In this document: in pieces, positions 1-9,526 of the stretch
How positions within the stretch are numbered: position 1 is the stretch's first letter
How the letters are laid out: the number at the start of each line of letters is the position of its first letter
Assembly (NCBI RefSeq): GCF_002285415.1
Contig: NZ_NSBU01000004.1
Coordinates: forward strand, 620,001 to 684,000
DNA length: 64,000 nt
Source of the DNA: Actibacterium pelagium
GTDB lineage: Bacteria; Pseudomonadota; Alphaproteobacteria; Rhodobacterales; Rhodobacteraceae
Reading direction: 5' to 3'
Program-made: the position numbers and the translations under genes
Notes under the pieces: model-generated
Seen by the model: only the letters and a program-made list of their open reading frames with translations
The model's database searches: none
What the model was told of the DNA's origin: nothing

Positions 1-605
1 AACTAGGTGGCAAGATCGGCATCGGCGACAAGATCATGGTCGTGCAGGATACCTTCGGTAAGATCTTCAACGAAGGCACCGAATTCCAGCGTGACGGATC
101 GCAGTTTGATGCGCTGTTCAAGGATGGCGACACCTACATGGTTGGCAATATGCCTGCCTTCGCGATGTACACGCCCGGCCATACACCGGCCTGCATGGTT
201 CATGTCTACGGGAACGCGGCTTTCGTGGGTGATACGCTGTTTATGCCTGATGGTGGCTCGGCCCGCGCCGACTTCCCGGGTGGTGATGCGGCAACGCTTT
301 ATGACTCGATCCAGAAGGTCCTGTCCCTGCCGGACGAGACTCGCCTGTTCATGTGCCACGACTATGGCCCGAATGGTCGCGACATCGAGTGGGAAACCAC
401 AGTGGGCGATGAAAAAGCGCACAATATCCACGTGGGTCAGGGCAAGTCCAAGGAAGACTTCGTCAAGTTCCGGACCGAACGCGACGCGCAACTGGACATG
501 CCGAAACTGATCATCCCGTCGCTTCAAGTGAACATGCGCGCGGGTGAGGTGCCGACCGATAAGGACGGTGTTCCCATGCTGAAGGTTCCAGTCAACGGCC
601 TCTAA
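1..605 (+). CDS. MBL-fold metallo-hydrolase (persulfide dioxygenase/Blh-like), 5' partial
   Basis: The reading frame is open from the left edge, so the N-terminus, including the usual HxHxDH metal motif, lies outside the window. What remains has the later zinc/iron ligands of the metallo-beta-lactamase fold: the TPGHTPA histidine, the aspartate in GDTLF, and the histidine in CHDYGP. The spacing and the C-terminal extension resemble the ETHE1/Blh-type hydrolases that oxidise persulfides. The next gene begins 19 bases downstream and encodes a TIGR01244 protein, which in related bacteria is often fused or adjacent to this hydrolase, and a SulP transporter follows. A role in sulfide or persulfide detoxification is inferred from family and context; the substrate is not proven. 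Confidence 0.8.
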   Translation, partial: LGGKIGIGDKIMVVQDTFGKIFNEGTEFQRDGSQFDALFKDGDTYMVGNMPAFAMYTPGHTPACMVHVYGNAAFVGDTLFMPDGGSARADFPGGDAATLYDSIQKVLSLPDETRLFMCHDYGPNGRDIEWETTVGDEKAHNIHVGQGKSKEDFVKFRTERDAQLDMPKLIIPSLQVNMRAGEVPTDKDGVPMLKVPVNGL

Positions 606-624
606 GCGCCGCAGGAGAAAAATC

Positions 625-975
625 ATGGAAATCAATGCACTCACGGCTGACCTCTCGGTCAGCCCACAGATCACTGCTGCCGATGTTCAGCCTTTGAAAG
701 AGCTGGGTTTCCGCACGATCATCTGCAACCGGCCAGACGGTGAAGAAGCGCACCAGCCGCCATATGCAGAGATCGCCGAGGCGGCAAAGGCGGCGGGTCT
801 TCAGTTTGCCTATCTACCTGTAGAGCCAGGTACGTTGGACCCCGCGATCATTCAGGGTTTCGCAGATGCCCTGAACACAAGCCCCGGCCCCGTTCTGGCT
901 TACTGCCGGTCCGGCGCACGATCGACCACCTTGTTTGAGTTGGTAATGCCAAAGTTGGCGCGCACTGCCAGCTAA
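625..975 (+). CDS. TIGR01244 family sulfurtransferase/phosphatase-like protein
   Basis: This 116-aa protein has a dual-specificity-phosphatase-like fold with the active-site loop CRSGARS (Cys about residue 94), the CX5R signature of the Blh phosphatase/sulfurtransferase family. The N-terminal part (LTADLSVSPQITAADV, then the IICNRPDGEE strand) is typical of TIGR01244. An AGGAG-type ribosome-binding site precedes the ATG. It is co-directional with the upstream metallo-hydrolase and probably co-transcribed with it. It likely handles persulfide sulfur together with that enzyme; a phosphatase role is the alternative. Confidence 0.85.
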   Translation: MEINALTADLSVSPQITAADVQPLKELGFRTIICNRPDGEEAHQPPYAEIAEAAKAAGLQFAYLPVEPGTLDPAIIQGFADALNTSPGPVLAYCRSGARSTTLFELVMPKLARTAS

Positions 976-985
976 GGCTTCCTTG

Positions 986-1045
986 CCCGATCTCCCTTTT
1001 TCGGGTGAGGAAATGGTTGGCGGAGCAATCCCCGCTGCTCCGCCA
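986..1045 (+). other. Intergenic hairpins between sulfurtransferase gene and SulP gene
   Basis: A short hairpin (CCCGA at 986-990 with TCGGG at 1001-1005) is followed by a perfect 10-bp inverted repeat, TGGCGGAGCA at 1018-1027 and TGCTCCGCCA at 1036-1045, with an 8-nt loop. No T-run follows either stem, so neither is a classical intrinsic terminator. They could be an attenuator or an mRNA-stabilising element ahead of the transporter gene. Confidence 0.45.
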
Positions 1046-1076
1046 GCCTCTAATAAAGGGAATGAGGCCAATTCCG

Positions 1077-2795
1077 ATGCTGAAAACCTATTTTCCGATC
1101 CTCGACTGGGGCCGTGCCTATAATAAGCAGGCCTTGTCGAACGACCTGATCGCCGCGGTGATCGTCACGATCATGCTGATCCCGCAATCGCTGGCCTATG
1201 CCCTGTTGGCAGGCCTGCCGCCCGAGGCCGGTATCTATGCCTCGATCCTGCCGATCATTCTTTACGCGATCTTTGGCACCAGCCGCGCCTTGGCCGTGGG
1301 GCCGGTTGCTGTCGTTTCGTTGATGACCGCCGCTGCAATCGGCGAGGTCGCGGCGCAGGGGACGATGGGATACGCACTGGCCGCGCTGACATTGGCCTTG
1401 ATGTCCGGGGTCATTCTGCTGGTGATGGGGGTCTTCAAGCTGGGGTTCCTTGCGAATTTCCTGTCCCACCCGGTCATTGCGGGGTTCATCACGGCATCGG
1501 GCATCATCATCGCAGCAAGCCAATTGAAGCACATTCTTGGTGTGGACGCGTCGGGCCACAACCTGCTGGAACTTGTCCTGTCGTTGTTTGAGCACTTGGG
1601 CCAGGTCAACCTGCCAACGCTGGTGATCGGCGTGACCGCTACGGGTTTTCTATTCTGGGTTCGCATGGGGATGAAGCCCATGTTGATGCGGCTGGGTCTG
1701 TCTGCCGGGGCCGCAGGTGTTGCGACCAAAGCGGGCCCCGTGCTGGCCGTCGTTTTCTCGACCGTGGCGGTTTGGGCTTTTGGGCTTGCTGATCAGGGTG
1801 TTCGGATTGTTGGCGAGGTGCCGCAAAGCCTGCCGCCCCTGACCATGCCATCATTCTCACCAGAGCTTTTGCGCGATTTGGCGGTGCCCGCGCTGTTGAT
1901 CTCGGTCATCGGGTTCGTGGAATCCATCTCGGTCGCCCAGACACTGGCCGCTAAAAAGCGGCAGCGGATCGATCCGGATCAGGAACTGATCGGGTTGGGG
2001 GCTGCAAATATCGGGGCGGCCTTCACGGGCGGCTACCCGGTTACCGGCGGCTTTGCGCGCTCGGTTGTGAATTATGATGCCGGGGCTGAGACCCCCGCCG
2101 CTGGTGCGTTCACCGCGGTCGGGCTGGCCATTGCCGCCGTTGCCCTGACCCCGCTGGTATTCTTCCTGCCCAAAGCCACGCTGGCGGCAACGATCATCGT
2201 TGCGGTGCTTAGCCTTGTGGACTTTAGCGTCCTGAAACATAGCTGGAACTACTCGAAGGCCGATTTCATGGCCGTGCTCGCAACCATTCTACTGACCCTT
2301 GGCGTCGGGGTAGAGGTCGGCGTGTCCGCCGGGGTGATCCTGTCCGTACTGCTGTATCTCTATCGCACCTCGCGGCCCCATATTGCCGAAGTTGGCCTTG
2401 TTGCCGGGACAGAGCATTTCCGCAATATCCTGCGCCATGAGGTGCAGACCCACCCGACCCTGCTGACCATTCGCGTGGACGAAAGCCTGTACTTCGCCAA
2501 CGCCCGGTATCTGGAAGACTATATCCTGAACCGCGTGTCCGAGGATAAGGCCCTGAAACATGTGGTGCTGATGTGCCCTGCGGTGAATTTCATCGACCTT
2601 AGCGCGCTGGAAAGCCTTGAGGCCATCAACCTGCGCCTTCAGGAAATGGGGGTCACACTGCACCTGTCCGAGGTCAAGGGACCGGTCATGGACCGATTGC
2701 AGAAGACTCACTTTCTGAACGCGCTGACCGGGCAAGTTTTCTTGTCGCAATATCAGGCGACACACGAACTCACTCCACTGAATGTAGCAAAATAG
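1077..2795 (+). CDS. SulP family inorganic anion transporter
   Basis: A roughly 572-aa inner-membrane transporter of the SLC26/SulP family. The N-terminal signature region (LIAAVIVTIMLIPQSLAYA) is followed by about a dozen hydrophobic helices, and the conserved loop GAANIGAAFTGGYPVTGGFARS is present. A C-terminal STAS domain covers roughly the last 110 residues. An earlier ATG at 1005 would run through the 1018-1045 hairpin, so I prefer ATG 1077, which has GAGG about 9 bases upstream; ATG 1062 is an alternative. The substrate could be sulfate or bicarbonate; the upstream sulfur genes favour sulfate or sulfite. The gene converges on the minus-strand operon that ends at 2803, with only 7 bases between. 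Confidence 0.9.
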   Translation: MLKTYFPILDWGRAYNKQALSNDLIAAVIVTIMLIPQSLAYALLAGLPPEAGIYASILPIILYAIFGTSRALAVGPVAVVSLMTAAAIGEVAAQGTMGYALAALTLALMSGVILLVMGVFKLGFLANFLSHPVIAGFITASGIIIAASQLKHILGVDASGHNLLELVLSLFEHLGQVNLPTLVIGVTATGFLFWVRMGMKPMLMRLGLSAGAAGVATKAGPVLAVVFSTVAVWAFGLADQGVRIVGEVPQSLPPLTMPSFSPELLRDLAVPALLISVIGFVESISVAQTLAAKKRQRIDPDQELIGLGAANIGAAFTGGYPVTGGFARSVVNYDAGAETPAAGAFTAVGLAIAAVALTPLVFFLPKATLAATIIVAVLSLVDFSVLKHSWNYSKADFMAVLATILLTLGVGVEVGVSAGVILSVLLYLYRTSRPHIAEVGLVAGTEHFRNILRHEVQTHPTLLTIRVDESLYFANARYLEDYILNRVSEDKALKHVVLMCPAVNFIDLSALESLEAINLRLQEMGVTLHLSEVKGPVMDRLQKTHFLNALTGQVFLSQYQATHELTPLNVAK

Positions 2796-2802
2796 AGCTT
2801 GG

Positions 2803-5800
2803 CTAGCCCTCTTTCGCCAGAGCTGCGACGACCTCGTTCCTAGCAGTTATCATCCTTTTATGCGGACGACCGTTCTCTGAAAGAGGTGTCCACTTTTTCA
2901 ATGCATCATTCAGGGTAGTCTGAGCCTTTATGAAAGCCGCTTGATCGGTTTCAAATTGCGTGCGCTTGACCGATTTCTTGTCGTTGTTGCGTTGGCCGGA
3001 TCCGTCACCCTGCGCCTTGGCTGCATTTTCGGCCTTGAGCTCTCTCTGTGAAGCCGTGTAGGCGGCAAGGGCTTCTTCATACTTGTACATCGCAGAATCC
3101 ACATCGGACGAATTGAAAGAGGCATCCGACATGGCAGGCCTCAAACCGCAAGCCTCGGATTTGATTTTCAACCAGTTTGGCAATCGTGGTTTGGCCTCAC
3201 ATGGAAGCCAGTCACCCGATTTCTGGTCTGCAATGATTTCATACTCGGTATCGCTTAGGCGGGCCCGCAGATAGTCAACAGCCGCGTCGCAATTGTCCGT
3301 GTCGTCCATCAAAACCTCTGCGGATAAGCCACAGGCCTGAACCGCGCTGATGGCTTGCTGGTCACCATCGATACAAGCGCCATAAGCAAGCACACACTTT
3401 GCGAATGTCGTGTTCTTGCGAATGGCTTCGCGCGCCTGTCTCCGGTTGCTTGGATTGTCGATTGCTTCGAGATACGCAGCCCAGCCTTCTTTGATGTTTG
3501 CTTGCTGCAGGTAGTCTTTCGCCGCGCTGTTCACGGCTTTTACGCTTTTCTCCAACGAGGTCATGGCACCGGCAGTTGCGTGAGTGTGGTCGATCAATCG
3601 CATAGTCTCTGCGACGATGCCCATGGTTTCTGCCACGGCGTCGACGATATCGGTTGCATAAAGCTTTTCCAGTGTCGCTTTCTCGCCTGCGGCCACGTTT
3701 TCATAGACGGAATAGTTCCCTGCCATGGCCTCCATCTGTTTCACCCATATGGACAGATCCCGGCGCCGTTTTTCAGCGGCTGCGATTTGGAAACCAAGAT
3801 TGCGGACTTTCATTGCCAACGCCGCCCCAGGAACCGAGGCAAGGGCGATCCCAAGCGCACCTTTTGTGCCCTTGTCCGCCATTTTGAGTTTCAGCTCGTC
3901 TGCTTTCAGCTGGCGCGTCAGTTGCGCGATTGCGTCCAAAGCTTCTTGTCTGGCTTCCCCGGGGTTTTCGTCTTTGCCGAGGCTATCAAGGCGCGTCATG
4001 TCAGCTTTTCTTTTTAGCTCTTCGATGCGGTTGTTTTCTTCGGCCAGTTCGGCGTCCATTTCCAAAAGGATGCGAGGGTCCTTCATCATCTCCTTCTGGA
4101 TTTCAATGATCTTCCGTTCGATTTCGTCGGGATCTGCAGCATCGTCCCCGCTGAGATTGTCGAGCATATCTTGTAGATCGCTTAGGTCGCTGCCCATTTT
4201 CTCGCGGTCGACGTTGGGGCCCATCTTGCTGAGAATGGCCTGATCCTTGCGTTTTGCGCTGTCTCTGACTTCGGAAATGGCCGTGTCGATATGGCTGCGC
4301 GCGTCGTCCAGCATTCGGTGGATGTCTTCGGGCTTCTTGCGCGCAACGTCCAAATCTCTCAGCTCGGAAAGCAGCTTTCTAGCGGCATCCTTCCCATCGT
4401 CCTTCTCATCTTTTTCGGGCGTAACTTCAGAAAGGGCCTTAATCGCTGAGTCCACTCCAGAGCGCAGGATCTTCAGATCAGGCGGGGTCTTGTCTGAAGA
4501 GCCAGACAGATCCCCATGTAGCCCCTGAAACAGGTCCAACGTGTCTTCAAGGGCGGCCCGCTGGTCGGCTACGGTGGCCATGTCGCTGTTCATTCCGAAA
4601 CTTGTCTGGCCGCCGGCCCCTTCGATTTCTATGAAAGGAGACACAAACGGATCACCGTTCTGTTCGTTGTCCCAGCCTTCCCCGATATCTTCGAGGGCAA
4701 CGTTCTTGCGGGTCGCATCTCCTATTACTCCGGTCACACCTGCCGAGACGCCGCCTGCCAGGATCGTGCCGACCTCGGCCATGAATTCTTTCTTCTTTCC
4801 GGCCACCCAAAGGTCCTGCAGCTTACCGGCTGCGGCGACAAGAATGGCTGAAGATTTTGGTATTAAGGCGTAGCTGGAGTATTCGGCCCGAGTGTCGGTG
4901 TTGTCTTCTTTGGTCGTCGGCATTGAGCCATCATTGGTTCCCAAGCCCGAAACAACATCGGCACCGCAGTTGATCAGGGATGAAGCGAAATCCAGAAAGT
5001 GATCCCGCATGGGCCGACCTTTACCGCCCTCAGCGACAGCGGTGCCAAGAGAGACAAGGCTTGCCATCGCACCCTTGGCGGCCGCCGTGTAGAATTTGGC
5101 GTCATGAGCTTCGTCCAGATGGCCCTGGGACAACCTGTCCTCGGCACTGGTGACTTCCAACTCACCATCACTGACTCCCAAGGATTGGACTGCTTCCCCT
5201 AGTACATCGGCGATGCCGTTTGCGACGCCCAGGGCGACCTCGCGTTTTTGCTGCTTTTGATGGATTTTTTCGGCGGTTTCCACGGCTGTGGTCATCACCG
5301 TCCCAGCAACGTTCTGGATCGCCTTGTATTGCAAGTGTTTGCCAAAGGAATTCATCATCTTCATCCCTTTGACCTGACCCTCGTTTTCGCTGAGGAAAGT
5401 CTTTGTTTCCTTCAGGGCCGCATTCTGTTCTTCAAGATCCGCGATTTGCGCACGAGCCTTTGCCGCTTCTTCAGGGCTTAGGTCTCCGCTTTGGACCTGA
5501 GCATCAAGTTTGAGGATTTCCTGATCGTTTTCTTCAACTTTCTGGTCGATGCCGCCACCGTCTTTAATCTCGTCATCAAGCCATTCATTGAAGTCCTTAT
5601 CGCCGTCATATTCCTCATACTCTCCCATCATGACCTGGGTGGGCGTCGTGTCGCCTTCCTCGCCGTAGGCTGTCATCATGGTCTCGACATCATTGGTTCG
5701 CCGATCATTCTCCATGACGGCTTCCAGTTCTTCTTTGTCCTCGATCCCTGCCGCCTTCAGTTCTTCCTTGTGGTCGGCCCAGATTTTGTCCGCGTCGGCA

Positions 5801-6684
5801 TCTTCTGGAAGCGGTTCGCCATTGCCTTCGATTTTGCGCAAAGCGCTAAGCTTTTCGACCCCTTCAGGGCTTACATCCATTTTGTATTCTCGTGCGTGGA
5901 TGAATTCTGCAAAGTCCTGACGGCTGGCCTCCATGATGTCTGCCAGCCCGGGTTCCTGCAGGTTACGCATGATCCCATCACCAGTGACCTTGATCGCGTT
6001 AACCACGTGTTTGGCGACCTTGATGCCGATGCCGACCGGGTCCGATCCCATCGAAGTCCCGTCTTCACGGTCCATCAGCCTGCGATAAACCTCGGCACCT
6101 TCCTGTGTGGCGCGCATGGTTTCACTGTATTCATCCGGAACTAGGTTGGTCGGAAGGACGCCCTGCCGGACAAGCGGTGCCCAAACTTCGGCCTCAATCT
6201 CGCGATCCGTAAACATTCCACGTCTTGCCATATCGCGTGAAAGGTCGAGGTAAGGCTGCATCGCCTTTTCCATTTTACGTATCAACTCCGTGCCTTCTTT
6301 CGAGGTGAAGTCGACCTTTTTCCCATCGATCTCGGCACCTGTCAGTTGGCCTGCACGATCATCAACAGCGTCCCACTCGGTGTCGGGAACATTCGTTTTG
6401 GGTTTAGTGGTTTTAATGATCCTAAGACTTCTGCCTTCCCGTTTGATCTTGTGGGTCGACTTGGTTGTGCTTTCCAAAACGTTGATTGTGCCGTCTTCCG
6501 TCTTCATCTTGATCGACATCAGAAGATTACGGGTTGCATCCATGCTTTGGGGTTTGAGCAAATCCGAAACTTGTTTGTCCAAAAAGGCTACACGCTCTTC
6601 CTGGCGGCTTTCCATATTGTCAAAAAAGTCGTCTCTGTTTCCGCAGACCGTTTCCAGCCACTGTTTATAGCGTAAGGTGTCCAT
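2803..6684 (-). CDS. Large uncharacterised coiled-coil protein (1293 aa), gene 4 of novel operon
   Basis: I do not recognise this 1293-aa protein. It has no signal peptide and no clear membrane helix, and is mostly charged and helical. Residues about 380-430 and 850-935 look like coiled coils. Segments near 480-505, 530-580, 610-660 and 940-970 are rich in Ala, Gly and Val and could be amphipathic or membrane-active. Six cysteines cluster between residues about 1097 and 1179. The extreme C-terminus is basic. An AAGGAG ribosome-binding site lies about 10 bases before the ATG, and the upstream gene ends 13 bases earlier. It is the last and largest gene of the operon, so it could be the working component (effector or scaffold) and the smaller genes its partners; that is inference only. 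Confidence 0.75.
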   Translation of the reverse strand: MDTLRYKQWLETVCGNRDDFFDNMESRQEERVAFLDKQVSDLLKPQSMDATRNLLMSIKMKTEDGTINVLESTTKSTHKIKREGRSLRIIKTTKPKTNVPDTEWDAVDDRAGQLTGAEIDGKKVDFTSKEGTELIRKMEKAMQPYLDLSRDMARRGMFTDREIEAEVWAPLVRQGVLPTNLVPDEYSETMRATQEGAEVYRRLMDREDGTSMGSDPVGIGIKVAKHVVNAIKVTGDGIMRNLQEPGLADIMEASRQDFAEFIHAREYKMDVSPEGVEKLSALRKIEGNGEPLPEDADADKIWADHKEELKAAGIEDKEELEAVMENDRRTNDVETMMTAYGEEGDTTPTQVMMGEYEEYDGDKDFNEWLDDEIKDGGGIDQKVEENDQEILKLDAQVQSGDLSPEEAAKARAQIADLEEQNAALKETKTFLSENEGQVKGMKMMNSFGKHLQYKAIQNVAGTVMTTAVETAEKIHQKQQKREVALGVANGIADVLGEAVQSLGVSDGELEVTSAEDRLSQGHLDEAHDAKFYTAAAKGAMASLVSLGTAVAEGGKGRPMRDHFLDFASSLINCGADVVSGLGTNDGSMPTTKEDNTDTRAEYSSYALIPKSSAILVAAAGKLQDLWVAGKKKEFMAEVGTILAGGVSAGVTGVIGDATRKNVALEDIGEGWDNEQNGDPFVSPFIEIEGAGGQTSFGMNSDMATVADQRAALEDTLDLFQGLHGDLSGSSDKTPPDLKILRSGVDSAIKALSEVTPEKDEKDDGKDAARKLLSELRDLDVARKKPEDIHRMLDDARSHIDTAISEVRDSAKRKDQAILSKMGPNVDREKMGSDLSDLQDMLDNLSGDDAADPDEIERKIIEIQKEMMKDPRILLEMDAELAEENNRIEELKRKADMTRLDSLGKDENPGEARQEALDAIAQLTRQLKADELKLKMADKGTKGALGIALASVPGAALAMKVRNLGFQIAAAEKRRRDLSIWVKQMEAMAGNYSVYENVAAGEKATLEKLYATDIVDAVAETMGIVAETMRLIDHTHATAGAMTSLEKSVKAVNSAAKDYLQQANIKEGWAAYLEAIDNPSNRRQAREAIRKNTTFAKCVLAYGACIDGDQQAISAVQACGLSAEVLMDDTDNCDAAVDYLRARLSDTEYEIIADQKSGDWLPCEAKPRLPNWLKIKSEACGLRPAMSDASFNSSDVDSAMYKYEEALAAYTASQRELKAENAAKAQGDGSGQRNNDKKSVKRTQFETDQAAFIKAQTTLNDALKKWTPLSENGRPHKRMITARNEVVAALAKEG

Positions 6685-6697
6685 CTTTGCTGTCTCC

Positions 6698-9523
6698 TTA
6701 GCTTGGCTTGATCTTGGTGTTAAGGATACCTTCAGCGCGGATCAATTCGAGCCGAAGCGGAACGGCCCTTGCGCCTTCGTCGAAGGGGTTCGAGGCATAC
6801 AGTCGACCAAGCTGAGAATCTGTTAGATGTGTCCGGTACCGTCGAAGCTTCGCAACGGCGTTTTCCCGAAGCTCCATTACCTTGTCTGAATCCGCTTCAT
6901 CGATCGACTTTGAGAGGACGTCAAAGCCGTGGCCGTCGAATCCTTTCGCAAAGACTTCGACAAAGCGTTTAACTTTGCCGATCTCCTTGTCGATCAGCGC
7001 GACAGCCTTTCTGGCGTCACCCGCATCCGACCCCCTTTTCCCGGCGATTGCGTCGAGCTTGTCCCGTTCACCCTCGACCTTCTTGGCAAAATCAGAGATG
7101 TCGGTCTTGAACTTGTCGATTGCTACTCCGCATCGTTTTAAAGCATCAGCCGCGGCTGTTTGATCGTTGCTGGGCTTGCCGTCTGCGCGAGGGATAGAAT
7201 TCGCCTCAATAAAGCGTTCGATTTGTGCGCGCTTCTTTTCGGCATCCGCAATCAGCTCTTTCCACTGATCGACCGTCTTGGTGGTTTTGCTGCGCGACTT
7301 GAGCGCCTTCAGCAGAACGCGGTGATTGCTAAGTGCATCCCCGACTCGTTTGTCCATACGCCGATCTTTTTTCCCGAACCGCTTCCAGAAGGCCAACAGG
7401 CGAAACGAGTATTTGTCGATCTGCGTTTGCGCCGAATCGTAGATTTGTTGGTATTCTTTTTCGAGCCCCGAACGATCGCGGATTTCCGCTTCGGATTTGC
7501 CCAGATCTTCGACCGCTCTTTCCAAGATAGTCGCGCGCGCACTCAGTTCACCCCAAGACCCGCCAGCAGCGGATTTCCCGTCCAGCAATTTAAGCGCTTT
7601 GATTTCTTCTCGGATCGTACGCTTCATCGGTTCCAACTGAGAGCGAAGCACCTTGCGAGCGTTGTTCGATCCAGTGTCGTAGTTTGCCCAATACTCTTCG
7701 ACTTGTGAGTGATAGATACCTTTGTAGGAGCGGCGACGGCGAAGGAAATTTTGAAAACCGCGGCTGAGGTGTTCGTCAGAATCCGAGTTTAAATACGTTT
7801 CATATTCTGCGACCACCTTGGACAGCAGCGGTGCATAGTCCTTGGTCAGGAGGCTCTTGATCTCGTTGTAAAGTTTTTCGAGTGCTTTGTGCTCCAGCCC
7901 CGCGTCCGTGAAAGGCTGGTTGATCTCGGTCTTTGCAAGATCCGTTGTCAGCGCATCAAGAAGAGCGTGCGCTTCTTTAGGGTCTGTCTCAATGAGTTTT
8001 TCATAGGTATCGACCTTATGAACGAAACTTTCGCGTAGTGCGGTGAGATAAGAGTAATGTTTATCGGCCAGTTTCTCGCGGGCCATTTTCAGGAAATGGT
8101 CGCAGCGCTGGTAATTGACAAGGTTTTCGTCAACGTGATGCTTGACCTTCAATGCTTCAGAGCGAATGTCTTCCAAGGCTTGATAATGCTCCCAATCAAG
8201 CTCTCCGGCTTCGATGAAGCGTTGATGAACATCAACAGCAACAGCAAGCTGATCAAGGTATTCTTGCGGGACACCGTTGGTTTTCGACCGCCCTTTTGCG
8301 TGGCCTCCTCCTGATTCATTTCCTCCGGTTCGGACCAACTGCCCGTCTTCGGTCTTGATGAACGTTTTCATTGTGTTCACACCGGCCTCAGCCTTTTTCG
8401 CCAACCATTTTCGCAGCGGCGCTTCGACGTCTTTCAAGCGATCGGCAAGGGTATCAATTTCCCGTTCGTTCCGTTCAAGTTCAGCTTTGTTGTCTTCGGT
8501 GTTTGGAACGTCTTTGACCCCTCCCAGCTTAACGGAAAGTAAGGCAAGTTCTTGCTGAGGGCCGCGAAGCAGGGGCAACGCATTTGCACCAACATCTTTG
8601 GATTTCTGGTATTTACCTGGTCGTTTTCTTTCAGCGGTGCTCAATCGTTCGGCAAAGTCCTTCAATCCTTCGGCTTGCCGCATCAAGTCGTTCACCCGTG
8701 CGACGGCATCCCGATACCGATAGTCCAGCATCCCATAGTCATCATCCACCGCTGTCCCGTCCAGATTGGCAAGACTATCGACCGCTCCATCGGCGTTGCT
8801 AAGACCCTTACGAAGGGCTTTTGCGGCAGTCAGGATTTTTTGAGCCTCATCCAGATCACCATCTGCCACCTTTTCTTCTGCTTCAGAAAGTTTGGACAGT
8901 CTTTGAGTCGGAACGCGTTCGTTCCGCTTTTCATCCAAGTCTTCTTGGGCGGCTTTCCGTTCCGCAGCGATTTCTCGGGATAGGACGTTTTCCGAAAGGA
9001 TTGCATCGCGTGAATCGACTACGCCTGCGCGCATGCGGATCGCGCGCGCGGACTCAAGGAACTCGAATGCGCGTTGCGGTTCCTTCATGTCCATCAGCTT
9101 GTCGGCCATGGCGAGGAAAGACAGTCGCTGTTCCGGCATCCGCTCGGAATGCCCTTCGTCGCGGTCATTCTCTGCAAAACGGCGTTCAGCCTCGATTTGG
9201 CGCCTGTATTCAGTGATCGCCTTTTGGCGGTTTTCCTTTGTGTCTCCTTTGTCTTTCAATTCAGGAGACTCGAAAATCTTGGGGGGGGTTCCGATAACAA
9301 GCTTATCTAACGCTAGCAGATCCTTCTTCTGTAGCTTGGAAGCCTTTTTCTTCTTTGGCTTGGAAGCCTTGTTCAGAGCTTCGATTGCTTCAGCTGAAGA
9401 CAAGATTTCTCCCAGAAAGCCTACGTCTACAGTTCTTCCGTACAGAACTTTCAGAACACGGATCGAAAAGTCTCGTTCTGGTGACGAAGCATTGCTGCCG
9501 GCTGCGTTGACAGAGTCCTTCAT
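6698..9523 (-). CDS. Uncharacterised helical-repeat protein (941 aa), gene 3 of novel operon
   Basis: A 941-aa, highly charged, almost wholly helical cytoplasmic protein with no named domain that I recognise. It carries a clear internal duplication: residues about 110-165 and 185-240 align at an offset of 75, each running from a QIEAERR/EIAAERK start through ERMPEQRLS/ERVPTQRLS to an L..A.A.R end. The second copy contains the GDLDEAQKILTAAKAL hairpin seen in other genes of the operon. Its ATG follows the stop of the preceding gene by 3 bases and is in the same frame as that gene (TAA, GCA, ATG). A run of eight C residues on the coding strand (9281-9288) lies at codons about 79-81. The ribosome-binding site is a G6 tract inside the end of the preceding gene. 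Confidence 0.75.
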   Translation of the reverse strand: MKDSVNAAGSNASSPERDFSIRVLKVLYGRTVDVGFLGEILSSAEAIEALNKASKPKKKKASKLQKKDLLALDKLVIGTPPKIFESPELKDKGDTKENRQKAITEYRRQIEAERRFAENDRDEGHSERMPEQRLSFLAMADKLMDMKEPQRAFEFLESARAIRMRAGVVDSRDAILSENVLSREIAAERKAAQEDLDEKRNERVPTQRLSKLSEAEEKVADGDLDEAQKILTAAKALRKGLSNADGAVDSLANLDGTAVDDDYGMLDYRYRDAVARVNDLMRQAEGLKDFAERLSTAERKRPGKYQKSKDVGANALPLLRGPQQELALLSVKLGGVKDVPNTEDNKAELERNEREIDTLADRLKDVEAPLRKWLAKKAEAGVNTMKTFIKTEDGQLVRTGGNESGGGHAKGRSKTNGVPQEYLDQLAVAVDVHQRFIEAGELDWEHYQALEDIRSEALKVKHHVDENLVNYQRCDHFLKMAREKLADKHYSYLTALRESFVHKVDTYEKLIETDPKEAHALLDALTTDLAKTEINQPFTDAGLEHKALEKLYNEIKSLLTKDYAPLLSKVVAEYETYLNSDSDEHLSRGFQNFLRRRRSYKGIYHSQVEEYWANYDTGSNNARKVLRSQLEPMKRTIREEIKALKLLDGKSAAGGSWGELSARATILERAVEDLGKSEAEIRDRSGLEKEYQQIYDSAQTQIDKYSFRLLAFWKRFGKKDRRMDKRVGDALSNHRVLLKALKSRSKTTKTVDQWKELIADAEKKRAQIERFIEANSIPRADGKPSNDQTAAADALKRCGVAIDKFKTDISDFAKKVEGERDKLDAIAGKRGSDAGDARKAVALIDKEIGKVKRFVEVFAKGFDGHGFDVLSKSIDEADSDKVMELRENAVAKLRRYRTHLTDSQLGRLYASNPFDEGARAVPLRLELIRAEGILNTKIKPS

Positions 9524-9526
9524 TGC

